Positions 40,459 through 48,284 of a DNA stretch of 64,000 bases are shown here, one piece after another (positions within the stretch are counted from its first letter, which is position 1; every line of letters begins with the position of its first letter). Both the position numbers and the translations under genes were made by a program. A model generated the notes under the pieces. The model had not been told where the DNA came from and made no database searches. It was given only the letters and a program-made list of their open reading frames with translations. Origin of the DNA: Albidovulum sp. (lineage in GTDB: Bacteria; Pseudomonadota; Alphaproteobacteria; Rhodobacterales; Rhodobacteraceae); contig JACKKB010000005.1 of assembly GCA_020637635.1 (NCBI GenBank), positions 62,001 through 126,000 of the forward strand, in the 5' to 3' direction.

Positions 40459-41627
40459 TGGCGCGGCAACTCTTCACCGGCGCAGAGGTTTTCGACGGAC
40501 GCCGGCTCGGTCCGGGGTCGGTGCTGGTCGAGGATGGCAGGATCGCCGCCATCCTGCCCGCCGGAGCGCGGGCGCCGGGCGCCGAACCGGTGCCGCTCGA
40601 TGGCGGCATCCTGGCGCCGGGCTTCGTCGATCTGCAGCTGAACGGCGGCGACGGCATCATGTTCAACGACGATCCGAGCGTGGCGACGCTGGAGCGGATG
40701 GCGCGCGCCCATGCCGGGCTCGGCGCGCTCATGATCCTGCCGACGCTCATCACCGACACGCCCGAACAGACGCGGGTCGCGATCGAGGCGGTCGTGAGCG
40801 CCGTGGCCGCGGGCGTGCCAGGCATCGCCGGGCTGCATCTCGAAGGCCCGCACCTGAGCCTCGCGCGCAAGGGTGCCCACGATCCGGCGCTGATCCGCCC
40901 GATGCGGCCCGACGATCTGGCCGCACTCGTGTCCGCCGCCCGGCGCCTGCCGCGGCTCATGGTGACACTGGCGCCGGAAAGTGCCAGCCCGCAGGACATC
41001 GCCGCGCTCACCGCGGCGGGCGCCATCGTCTCGCTCGGCCATACCGATGCGAGCCTGGCCGCGGCCAGTGCCGCCGCCGATGCCGGCGCGCGCGTCGTCA
41101 CCCATCTCTTCAACGCCATGAGCCCGCTCGGCAACCGCGAACCGGGGCTCGTCGGTGCCGGGCTCTCGCGCGGCACGCTCGACTGCGGCCTCATCGCCGA
41201 CGGCTTCCATGTCCATCCTGCAACGATGGCGCTGGCGCTTGCCGCCAAGGTTGGGCCGGGCGAGATCTTCCTCGTTTCCGATGCCATGGCGCCAGCGGGA
41301 TCCGCGATCAGCGCCTTTCGCCTCAACGGCCGCGAGATCCTTTGCCGCGACGGTCGCCTCACGCTGGCCGACGGCACGCTGGCCGGCGCCGACCTCGACC
41401 TCGCGCGGGCGCTGAGGGTGATGACGCGCGAAGTCGGGATCGCCCTCGACCGGGCGCTGGCCATGGCCACACGCATACCGGCGCGCGTCATCGGACTTGC
41501 CGGCCAGGCCGGCAGTCTCGCGCCGGGGCGGGCGGCCGACATGATCCATCTTTCGGCGTCCGTGCACCTCAAGGCCGTCTGGCGGAACGGCCGCGCCGTG
41601 CCGCTCAGTCCGACGCGGGGCGGCTGA
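40458..41627 (+). CDS. nagA: N-acetylglucosamine-6-phosphate deacetylase
   Basis: Removes acetate from GlcNAc6P to give GlcN6P. 389 residues, amidohydrolase fold. LAPGFVDLQLNGGDGIMFND lies near the N-terminus. GLHLEGPHLSLARKGAHDP is the substrate and metal region, with Glu of HLEGP a metal ligand. SLGHTDAS and RVVTHLFNAMSPLGNREPG hold metal-binding His residues. LVSDAMAPAGS has the catalytic Asp. The ATG at 40458 overlaps the SIS gene stop; an upstream frame to 39930 is a shadow of the SIS gene. It is the last gene of the plus-strand operon. Confidence 0.95.
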   Translation: MARQLFTGAEVFDGRRLGPGSVLVEDGRIAAILPAGARAPGAEPVPLDGGILAPGFVDLQLNGGDGIMFNDDPSVATLERMARAHAGLGALMILPTLITDTPEQTRVAIEAVVSAVAAGVPGIAGLHLEGPHLSLARKGAHDPALIRPMRPDDLAALVSAARRLPRLMVTLAPESASPQDIAALTAAGAIVSLGHTDASLAAASAAADAGARVVTHLFNAMSPLGNREPGLVGAGLSRGTLDCGLIADGFHVHPATMALALAAKVGPGEIFLVSDAMAPAGSAISAFRLNGREILCRDGRLTLADGTLAGADLDLARALRVMTREVGIALDRALAMATRIPARVIGLAGQAGSLAPGRAADMIHLSASVHLKAVWRNGRAVPLSPTRGG

Positions 41628-41710
41628 GGGCACCCCGGGGGCAGGTATCGAATTATCCGATAAGCAGAATTATGTAAAGTATAGAGAGACGCAGGGGCCG
41701 GGGCGCGGCA

Positions 41711-41749
41711 GAATCTGCATTCGGAATCTGCTTGCGGAATCTGCTTTCG
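41711..41749 (+). repeat. 13-bp tandem repeat upstream of gyrA (3 copies)
   Basis: GAATCTGCATTCG (41711), GAATCTGCTTGCG (41724) and GAATCTGCTTTCG (41737). It ends just before the candidate -35 of gyrA, so it could affect promoter strength or bind a regulator. Confidence 0.88.
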
Positions 41750-41754
41750 GACGG

Positions 41755-41784
41755 TTGCACCCTACACCTTGGCAAGACTATAGT
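41755..41784 (+). promoter_or_regulatory. Candidate sigma70-type promoter of gyrA
   Basis: TTGCAC (41755-41760) and TATAGT (41779-41784) are 18 bp apart, 53 bp before the gyrA GTG. A palindrome-like AT-rich stretch (AATTATCCGATAAGCAGAATT) lies further upstream at about 41651. Confidence 0.5.
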
Positions 41785-41837
41785 CCGCGATAACAACATC
41801 TGGAACAGAAGAACAGCCGATCAAAGGGCGAGCAGAC

Positions 41838-44639
41838 GTGAGCGACACTCCGGAAACACCTGAAAACGAAGACGAAAAGCCGGTCCGGGCACCCTATGGC
41901 GGGCCGAGCGTCGATATCGCCGAGGAAATGAAGACCGCCTATCTCGATTACGCCATGAGCGTGATCGTCAGCCGGGCCATTCCGGACCTGCGCGACGGGC
42001 TGAAACCGGTGCACCGGCGCATCCTCTATGCGATGCATGAAACCGGCAACAGCCACGACAAGCCCTACCGCAAATCGGCCCGGCCGGTCGGCGACGTGAT
42101 GGGCAAATACCACCCCCACGGCGATGCCGCGATCTATGACGCCCTGGTGCGCATGGCGCAGGATTTCTCGATGTCGCTGCCGCTTCTCGACGGCCAGGGC
42201 AACTTCGGCTCGATGGACGGCGACAACGCCGCCGCCATGCGCTACACCGAAGTGCGGATGGACAAGCCCGCCGCCGCGCTTCTCGCCGATATCGAGAAGG
42301 ATACCGTCGATTTTCAGGACAATTACGACGGCAAGGACCGCGAGCCAACGGTGCTCCCTGCCCGCTACCCGAACATGCTCGTCAACGGCGCCGGTGGCAT
42401 CGCCGTCGGAATGGCGACCAACATTCCGCCGCACAACCTCGGCGAGGTCATCGACGGCACGCTGGCGCTGATCGACAATCCCGATCTCTCCATGGAAGCG
42501 CTGATGGAGCTCATCCCTGCCCCCGACTTCCCGACCGGCGGGCTGATCCTCGGCCGCTCTGGCGCGCGCAAGGCCTATCTGGAGGGTCGCGGCAGTGTCG
42601 TCATCCGCGCCAAGACCCGGGTCGAGGAGATCAGGAAAGACCGCTATGCCATTGTTCTGGATGAGATTCCTTATCAGGTGAACAAGGCGGCGATGATCGA
42701 GAAGATCGCCGATCTCGTGCGCGAGAAGAAGATCGAGGGCATCGCCGGCATCGCTGACGAGAGCGACCGCCTGGGCGTGCGCGTGGTGATCGAGTTGAAG
42801 CGCGACGCGACGCCCGAGGTGGTGCTGAACCAGCTCTTCCGCTTCTCGCCGATGCAGACCTCCTTCGGCTGCAACATGCTGGCCCTGAACGGCGGCCGCC
42901 CCGAAACGCTGACCCTTCTAGATTTTCTGAGCCATTTCATAAACTTCCGAGAGGAAGTTGTGGCGCGCCGGACGGCTTACGACCTGCGCAAGGCGCGCGA
43001 GCGCAGCCATATCCTCTGCGGTCTCGCCGTCGCCGTCTCGAATGTCGACGAGGTGGTGGCGACGATCCGCGCCTCGGCCACGCCCGCGGACGCCCGTGAA
43101 AAGCTGATGGAGCGGCGCTGGCCCGCCCACGAGATCGCCGCCTACATCCGGCTCATCGACGATCCGACCCATACGATGAACGACGACGGCACCTATAACC
43201 TGTCGGAACTCCAGGCCCGCGCGATCCTCGACCTCCAGCTCCAGCGCCTGACCCAGCTCGGCGTCAAGACGATCACCGACGAACTTGAGGAACTGGCCGG
43301 CAAGATCAAGGACTACCTCGATATTCTGGGCAGTCGCGAGCGGATCATGGCGATCATCTCGACCGAGCTGCGCGAGGTGAAGGAGCAATTCGCCGTGCCC
43401 CGGCGCACCGAGATCGTCGACTGGGCCGGCGACATGGAGGACGAGGACCTCATCGAGCGCGAGGACATGGTCGTGACGATCACGAGCGGAGGCTACATCA
43501 AGCGCACGCCGCTCGCCGATTTCCGCAGCCAGCGCCGTGGCGGCAAGGGCCTTTCGGGCGGGTCGCTGAAGGAGGACGATGCCGTCACCACGCTCTTCGT
43601 CGCCAACACCCACACGCAGCTTCTCTTCTTCACCACCGACGGCATGGTCTACAAGCTGAAGACCTGGCGCCTGCCGCTCGGCGGCCGCACGTCCAAGGGC
43701 AAGGCGATCGTCAACATCCTGCCGATCCCGCCCGGCATCTCGATCGCCGCGATCATGCCGGTCGACGTGCCCGAGGACGAATGGGACGACCTGCAGATCT
43801 TCTTCGCCACCTCCGACGGCGACGTCCGCCGCAATGCTCTTTCGGATTTCACCAACGTGAAGTCGAACGGCAAGATCGCGATGAAGCTGCCCGAGGGCAC
43901 CAGCCTCGTCAATGCGCGCATCTGCGACGAGAACGACGACGTGATGCTGGTGACGGCCGGCGGCCGCGCGATCCGCTTCCCGACGACCGAGGTCCGCATC
44001 TTCAAGGGCCGCGATTCCACCGGCGTGCGCGGCATCCGGCTGGCAGCGGGCGACAGCGTCGTCTCGATGTCCGTCATCCGCCATTTCGAGGCCGATCCGG
44101 CCGAACGCGCGGCCTATCTGAAGCAGCGCCGCCTGATGGCCGGCGTGACCGAGGACGAAGGCGCCGACGAAGACGAGGACGTTGTGGCCGAGGGCCAGCT
44201 CTCGCCCGATCGTTATGCCGAGATGTCGGCGGCCGAGGACCTGATCCTGACGATCACCGCCCAGGGCGCCGGCAAGACTACGTCGAGCCACGACTACCCG
44301 GTGCGCGGACGCGGCGGCCAGGGGGTGATGGCTATGGACAAGGCCCTGCGCGGCGGTTCCCTCGTCGCCTCCTTCCCGGTCGATGCCGATGACCAGATCA
44401 TGCTCGCCACTTCCACCGGCCAGTCGATCCGCTGCCCGGTCGAGGGTATCAGCTTCCGCTCGCGCTCGGCCGGCGGTGTGCGCGTCTTCGCCACGGCCAC
44501 GGGGGAAGTCGTCGTCTCGGTCGCGCGCATCGCCGATCACGGGGGCGACCAGGGTGCCGACCAGGGTGCCGACCAGGGCGGGGATCAGGGCGGGGACGCG
44601 CCGGACGAAACCGAGACGGGCGGGGCCGACGGCGGCTGA
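41838..44639 (+). CDS. gyrA: DNA gyrase subunit A with a repetitive acidic tail
   Basis: Introduces negative supercoils with GyrB. 933 residues from a GTG start. The breakage-reunion domain has SRAIPDLRDGLKPVHRRIL and KYHPHGDAAIYDALVRMAQD, with the active Tyr136 in AAAMRYTEVRM. The residue equivalent to E. coli Ser83 is Ala97, and the Asp87 equivalent is Asp101. The C-terminal wrapping domain has the GyrA box QRRGGKG in FRSQRRGGKGLSG. The tail after VVVSVARIADHG is low complexity: a DQGA/DQGG repeat of 12-bp units followed by an acidic Gly-rich end. Ala at position 83 is known from other alphaproteobacteria and goes with lower quinolone sensitivity. Confidence 0.96.
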   Translation: MSDTPETPENEDEKPVRAPYGGPSVDIAEEMKTAYLDYAMSVIVSRAIPDLRDGLKPVHRRILYAMHETGNSHDKPYRKSARPVGDVMGKYHPHGDAAIYDALVRMAQDFSMSLPLLDGQGNFGSMDGDNAAAMRYTEVRMDKPAAALLADIEKDTVDFQDNYDGKDREPTVLPARYPNMLVNGAGGIAVGMATNIPPHNLGEVIDGTLALIDNPDLSMEALMELIPAPDFPTGGLILGRSGARKAYLEGRGSVVIRAKTRVEEIRKDRYAIVLDEIPYQVNKAAMIEKIADLVREKKIEGIAGIADESDRLGVRVVIELKRDATPEVVLNQLFRFSPMQTSFGCNMLALNGGRPETLTLLDFLSHFINFREEVVARRTAYDLRKARERSHILCGLAVAVSNVDEVVATIRASATPADAREKLMERRWPAHEIAAYIRLIDDPTHTMNDDGTYNLSELQARAILDLQLQRLTQLGVKTITDELEELAGKIKDYLDILGSRERIMAIISTELREVKEQFAVPRRTEIVDWAGDMEDEDLIEREDMVVTITSGGYIKRTPLADFRSQRRGGKGLSGGSLKEDDAVTTLFVANTHTQLLFFTTDGMVYKLKTWRLPLGGRTSKGKAIVNILPIPPGISIAAIMPVDVPEDEWDDLQIFFATSDGDVRRNALSDFTNVKSNGKIAMKLPEGTSLVNARICDENDDVMLVTAGGRAIRFPTTEVRIFKGRDSTGVRGIRLAAGDSVVSMSVIRHFEADPAERAAYLKQRRLMAGVTEDEGADEDEDVVAEGQLSPDRYAEMSAAEDLILTITAQGAGKTTSSHDYPVRGRGGQGVMAMDKALRGGSLVASFPVDADDQIMLATSTGQSIRCPVEGISFRSRSAGGVRVFATATGEVVVSVARIADHGGDQGADQGADQGGDQGGDAPDETETGGADGG
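44547..44594 (+). repeat. 12-bp in-frame repeat in the gyrA tail (4 copies)
   Basis: GACCAGGGTGCC at 44547 and 44559, GACCAGGGCGGG at 44571, GATCAGGGCGGG at 44583. It encodes DQGA, DQGA, DQGG and DQGG, so a copy change keeps the frame. Confidence 0.9.
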
Positions 44640-45170
44640 TTTCGCCGCACCGACCCCGTTCGGCTCTGCCGCCCGCGCACTGCCGGCCGCATTCTGCCGC
44701 CCGGAACCGCCGCCCGGCCCCCTGCCCTGTCTGCGCGCCGCGGCGTTTTCGGCAGGTTCCCGCCCAAACGATTCGGTGCGGAAGACAATCGTGGCCAGAG
44801 GCATCGATTGGCGCCTATCCTGCCTGTGATCCTGCACTTTCCCGGGTCCGGACCGCGCCAAGCCATCCTGCGCGACGCCGGAGACAGATGGAAAGACAGG
44901 TCGGGACGCCGGCGAAGATCGGCGCGGAGGCAGTGAGATGGTCGACCGGCACGGTTATGGGGCATTGGAAATGCGACGGGGAGGAAATGCCCCGGGCGCG
45001 TCCAATCTCGGCCTTCTTTTTGCCACGGACGAGGGGGAGGCTCATCCCTGGGCCTGATGGGGAAACACAGGTCCGGCGTTAAGCAAATATCAATGTTTGA
45101 CGCCCAAGAACGGGGACAGGGCAAGCGCCCAGACTTGTGGGCCGGGAAACCGGCAGAATCGGAGGACGGA
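44640..45170. other. 531-bp region without a supported gene between gyrA and a small gene
   Basis: Frames here are open on both strands but have no ribosome site, no recognisable sequence and the usual GC-rich shadow composition. A long-loop hairpin GGGGCATT (44959-44966) with AATGCCCC (44986-44993) is present without a U-run. The last 100 bp are AT-richer (CGTTAAGCAAATATCAATGTTTGACG at about 45078-45103), and probably contain the promoter of the small gene at 45171. Confidence 0.5.
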
Positions 45171-45410
45171 ATGAGCCTGGCAGATTTCAACACCGCAACC
45201 GATGCGGGGCCGCGTGCCCCCGGCCTCGTTCAGGGCCTGGTCGACGACGTGATCGCCCTGCTGCGCGCCGCAGCCCACGGCGTCCTCGCCTTCGGCACCG
45301 CGCTGCGCGACGACGACCGGCTCGCCTCGACCGGCCCGCTGGGTGACAGCGCCCCGACCCCGCGCGCGGGCGACTATCTCCACAACATCGGCATGGAAGT
45401 CGATTTCTGA
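45171..45410 (+). CDS. 79-residue soluble protein of unknown function
   Basis: Begins ATGAGCCTGGC behind GGAGGACGGA and ends at 45410. The sequence is MSLADFNTATDAGPRAPGLV followed by a possible amphipathic helix (QGLVDDVIALLRAAAHGVLA) and an acidic, Pro-containing tail that ends HNIGMEVDF. No membrane segment is predicted with confidence. A strong terminator lies 70 bp downstream. I do not recognise a family. The ribosome site and terminator argue for a real gene; the weak similarity of composition to its surroundings does not exclude a spurious frame. Confidence 0.55.
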   Translation: MSLADFNTATDAGPRAPGLVQGLVDDVIALLRAAAHGVLAFGTALRDDDRLASTGPLGDSAPTPRAGDYLHNIGMEVDF

Positions 45411-45417
45411 TCACGCC

Positions 45418-45450
45418 CGGGCCACGCACGGGCGACGCGCGGGCCACGCG
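45418..45450 (+). repeat. 11-bp tandem repeat (3 copies) before a terminator
   Basis: CGGGCCACGCA (45418), CGGGCGACGCG (45429) and CGGGCCACGCG (45440). It lies between the small gene and the terminator. Confidence 0.75.
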
Positions 45451-45479
45451 CGGTCGCGGCCGGATCGTCTCGCTGAAGT

Positions 45480-45504
45480 GCCCCGCCCCGCAGGCGGGGC
45501 TTTT
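45480..45504 (+). terminator. Rho-independent terminator upstream of trmFO
   Basis: GCCCCGCC (45480-45487) pairs with GGCGGGGC (45493-45500) around CCGCA, followed by TTTTC. It ends the transcript of the 79-residue gene. Confidence 0.85.
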
Positions 45505-45535
45505 CAATTCCGAGCGCTTCGCCTAAGGCCGGGGG

Positions 45536-46918
45536 ATGATGCGCGAACCCCTTCACATCGTCGGCGGCGGCATGGCGGGTGCCGAAGCCGCCTGGCAGGC
45601 GGCCCTGCAGGGCCAGCCCGTCGTGCTGCACGAGATGCGCCCCGGACAGGGAACCTTCGCCCACCGCACCGGCGACCTCGCCGAGATGGTCTGCTCCAAC
45701 TCCTTCCGCTCGGATGACGACGAACAGAACGCCGTCGGCCTCCTGCACTGGGAGATGCGTGCCGCCGGCGGCCTGATCATGGAGATGGCCGACCGCCATC
45801 GCCTGCCCGCGGGCGGCGCCCTCGCCGTCGACCGCGATCCCTTCGCCGCCGCCGTCACCGAACGGCTCCTCGGCCATCCGCTCGTCTCGCGCGAGGCGGC
45901 CGAGATCACCGAACTGCCACGGGGCGGGCAGTGGATCATCGCCACCGGCCCGCTCACCTCGACTGCGCTTGCCCGCTCGATCCGCGAGGTGACCGGCAGC
46001 GCCGCGCTGGCCTTCTTCGACGCCATCGCGCCCATCGTCCATGCCGAGACCATAGACATGTCGAAAGCCTGGCAACAGTCGCGCTACGACAAGGGCGAGA
46101 CCGAGGCGGAGCGGCGCGCCTATATCAACTGTCCGATGACCAAACCCGAATACGAGGCCTTCATCGACGCGCTCCTGGCCGCCGAAAAGACCGAGTTCCA
46201 CGCCGGCGAGACGGGCGACCGAGAGGCCGGCGCCCCCCAGACGGGCGACCTCACCCCCTATTTCGACGGCTGCCTGCCGATCGAGGTCATGGCCGAGCGC
46301 GGCCGCGAGACCCTTCGCTTCGGTCCGATGAAGCCGATCGGCCTCACCAATGCCCATCGCCCCGAGATCAAGCCCCATGCCGTTGTCCAGCTCCGCCGCG
46401 ACAACGCGCTCGGCACGCTCTACAATATCGTGGGCTTCCAGACGAAAATGAAGTATGGCGCGCAAACTGCCGTTTTCAGGATGATACCGGGCCTTGAAGG
46501 CGCGCGATTCGCACGCCTCGGCGGCATCCACCGCAACACCTTCATCAACGCGCCCACGCTGCTCGACAAGGCGCTCAGACTTCGCAGCCACCCCCATATC
46601 CGTTTCGCCGGCCAGATCACCGGCGTCGAGGGCTATGTAGAAAGCGCCGCGATGGGCCTTCTGGCCGGGCGCATGGCCGCGGCCGAGCTCGCCGGGCGCG
46701 ACCTGTCGCCGCCGCCGCCCGAGACGGCGACGGGCGCGCTCGTCACCCATATCACCGGCGGTGCCGAGGCAAGGACCTTCCAGCCCATGAACGTGAACTT
46801 CGGCCTCTTCCCGCCGATCGACGCCAAGGGGGGGCGGCGCGGCCGCAAGGATCGCTACAAGGCCTATACGGATCGCGCAAAGGTGGCTTTTTCCCAATGG
46901 CTTGCCACTCAGGGCTGA
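45536..46918 (+). CDS. trmFO: Folate-dependent tRNA (uracil-54) methyltransferase TrmFO
   Basis: Makes ribothymidine at position 54 of tRNA using methylenetetrahydrofolate and FAD. 460 residues. LHIVGGGMAGAEAAWQAALQ is the FAD dinucleotide loop, with HEMRPG following. EMVCSNSFRSDDDEQNAVGL and ATGPLTSTALARSI are family motifs. AKMKYGAQTAVFRMIPGLE-type sequence (QTKMKYGAQTAVFRMIPG) and HRNTFINAPTLLD complete it, with FAGQITGVEGYVESAAMG and GLFPPIDAK near the end. Tandem ATGs at 45536 and 45539 follow a GGGGG site. Its stop overlaps the gluQ start. Confidence 0.96.
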   Translation: MMREPLHIVGGGMAGAEAAWQAALQGQPVVLHEMRPGQGTFAHRTGDLAEMVCSNSFRSDDDEQNAVGLLHWEMRAAGGLIMEMADRHRLPAGGALAVDRDPFAAAVTERLLGHPLVSREAAEITELPRGGQWIIATGPLTSTALARSIREVTGSAALAFFDAIAPIVHAETIDMSKAWQQSRYDKGETEAERRAYINCPMTKPEYEAFIDALLAAEKTEFHAGETGDREAGAPQTGDLTPYFDGCLPIEVMAERGRETLRFGPMKPIGLTNAHRPEIKPHAVVQLRRDNALGTLYNIVGFQTKMKYGAQTAVFRMIPGLEGARFARLGGIHRNTFINAPTLLDKALRLRSHPHIRFAGQITGVEGYVESAAMGLLAGRMAAAELAGRDLSPPPPETATGALVTHITGGAEARTFQPMNVNFGLFPPIDAKGGRRGRKDRYKAYTDRAKVAFSQWLATQG

Positions 46919-47793
46919 TGCGCACCCGGTTCGCGCCCTCGCCGACCGGTCCGCTGCATCTCGGCCATGCCTATTCGGCGATCCTCGCCCATGACATGGC
47001 CCGCGCCGCCCATGGAACCTTCCTCCTGCGGATCGAGGATACCGACCTCGCCCGCGCCCGCCCCGAATGGGAAAGCCGGATCTACGAGGATCTGCACTGG
47101 CTCGGCCTCGGATGGCCGGAACCGGTGCTGCGGCAATCCGATCATCTCGCCCGCTACGCGGCCGCCATCGACGCGCTCGGCGCGCGCGGCCTCCTCTACC
47201 CCTGCGGATGTTCGCGCGCCGATATCCGCGCCGCCCTTGCCGCACCGCAGGAAGGCGCCGGCCCCGCCGAGGGTCCCTACCCCGGCACCTGCCGTGGCCG
47301 GCCCTATGCGGACCGCCGCCCGGGCGACGCGCTGCGCCTCGACATGGCCCGCGCGATTGCCGCGCTCAGGCAGGCGCCACCCGGGCAGGGCCCGCGCGGC
47401 GATCGCCCGCTCGGGCAGTTCCGCGACACCGGGCCCGAACATCCCGGCCGTCACGATCTCGATGCCGCCGACCTCGTCGCGACCCGGGGCGATCTGGTCG
47501 TCGGCCGCAAGGAACTCGGCGCCACCTCCTACCTCCTGGCCTCGGTCCTCGACGATGCCGCACAGGGCATCACCCATGTGATCCGCGGCGCCGACCTCTT
47601 CGAGATCACCTTTCCGCAGGTCCTCCTGCAACGCCTTCTCGGCCTGCCGACGCCCGAATACCACCACCACCGGCTGATCCGTGACGAGACAGGCAAGCGC
47701 CTCGCCAAGCGCGACGACGCCCGCGCGATCGCCACCTACCGCGCCGAGGGCGCGCGCCCCGAGACCATCCGACGACTGGTGGGCCTCGCCTGA
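46918..47793 (+). CDS. gluQ: Glutamyl-Q tRNA(Asp) synthetase
   Basis: Attaches glutamate to queuosine at position 34 of tRNA-Asp. 291 residues, about the size of the catalytic core alone: the anticodon-binding domain of GltX is absent. RTRFAPSPTGPLHLGHAYSA carries the HIGH-type motif, and RDETGKRLAKRDDARAI the KMSKS-type loop. Zinc-type ligands are likely in LYPCGCSRADIRAAL and GTCRGRPY. The ATG at 46918 overlaps the trmFO stop; the upstream frame to 46897 is rejected. It pairs with trmFO as a tRNA-modification unit. Confidence 0.93.
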   Translation: MRTRFAPSPTGPLHLGHAYSAILAHDMARAAHGTFLLRIEDTDLARARPEWESRIYEDLHWLGLGWPEPVLRQSDHLARYAAAIDALGARGLLYPCGCSRADIRAALAAPQEGAGPAEGPYPGTCRGRPYADRRPGDALRLDMARAIAALRQAPPGQGPRGDRPLGQFRDTGPEHPGRHDLDAADLVATRGDLVVGRKELGATSYLLASVLDDAAQGITHVIRGADLFEITFPQVLLQRLLGLPTPEYHHHRLIRDETGKRLAKRDDARAIATYRAEGARPETIRRLVGLA

Positions 47794-47805
47794 GGCCGCC
47801 CCTTC

Positions 47806-47840
47806 ACCTGTTCGCAAATATCCCCGCCGGAGGCTCCCGC
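47806..47840. repeat. Intergenic AAATATCC element, copy 3
   Basis: GTTCGCAAATATCCCCGCCG between convergent gluQ and hisI resembles GGCAAATATCCTCGGGGG near 35392 in an intergenic spot. It is a shorter copy of the GC-rich element also seen at 4264-4300. Confidence 0.4.
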
Positions 47841-47849
47841 GGGATCGCG

Positions 47850-48209
47850 CTAGAGCTCCGGCCGCAGGATCTCGACCTCGGCGCCGTCCCTCAGCGCGGT
47901 ATGGAAACACGACCGCCGGTTGGTATGACAGGCGGGCCCGGTCTGCTCGACCAGCACCAGAAGACAGTCCCGATCGCAGTCGAGCCGCATCTCGACCAGA
48001 TGCTGGACATGCCCCGAGCTCTCGCCCTTGACCCAGAGCGTCGCGCGCGACCGCGACCAGTAGGTCACGCGCCGGCTCTCCAGCGTTCGCGCCACCGCCT
48101 CGGCATTCATCCAGGCCAGCATCAACACCTCGCCCGAGCGGTGATCCTGGGCGATCGCCGGAATGAGACCGCTCGCGTCGTAGTTCAAAGTCTGAGGATC
48201 GAACCCCAT
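47850..48209 (-). CDS. hisI: Phosphoribosyl-AMP cyclohydrolase
   Basis: Third step of histidine synthesis, opening the purine ring of PR-AMP. 119 residues, the stand-alone form. VLMLAWMNAEAVARTLESRR and VTYWSRSRATLWVKGESSGH are signatures. Zinc/metal ligands lie in VEMRLDCDRDCLLVLVEQ and GPACHTNRRSCFH. The ATG at 48209 fits the family. It is divergent from the SufU-like gene, with a CTCCTA-TC-TAGGAG palindrome (48236-48249) in the gap. Confidence 0.96.
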   Translation of the reverse strand: MGFDPQTLNYDASGLIPAIAQDHRSGEVLMLAWMNAEAVARTLESRRVTYWSRSRATLWVKGESSGHVQHLVEMRLDCDRDCLLVLVEQTGPACHTNRRSCFHTALRDGAEVEILRPEL

Positions 48210-48284
48210 GGCGACCTTCCCAAATCCGTTCCGCTCTCCTATCTAGGAGGGAAGCGAAGGTGAGGGAAGCCCGGGAACGGCCCG

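Noticed and set aside
45078..45103. FNR-type site in the AT-rich stretch before the 79-residue gene
   Set aside because: The sequence lacks the TTGAT-N4-ATCAA symmetry. Only scattered TTGA and ATCAA pieces are present.
44585..45193. 202-residue minus-strand frame in the gyrA downstream gap
   Set aside because: It has no ribosome site or motif and partly overlaps gyrA in antisense. Its composition matches other shadow frames.
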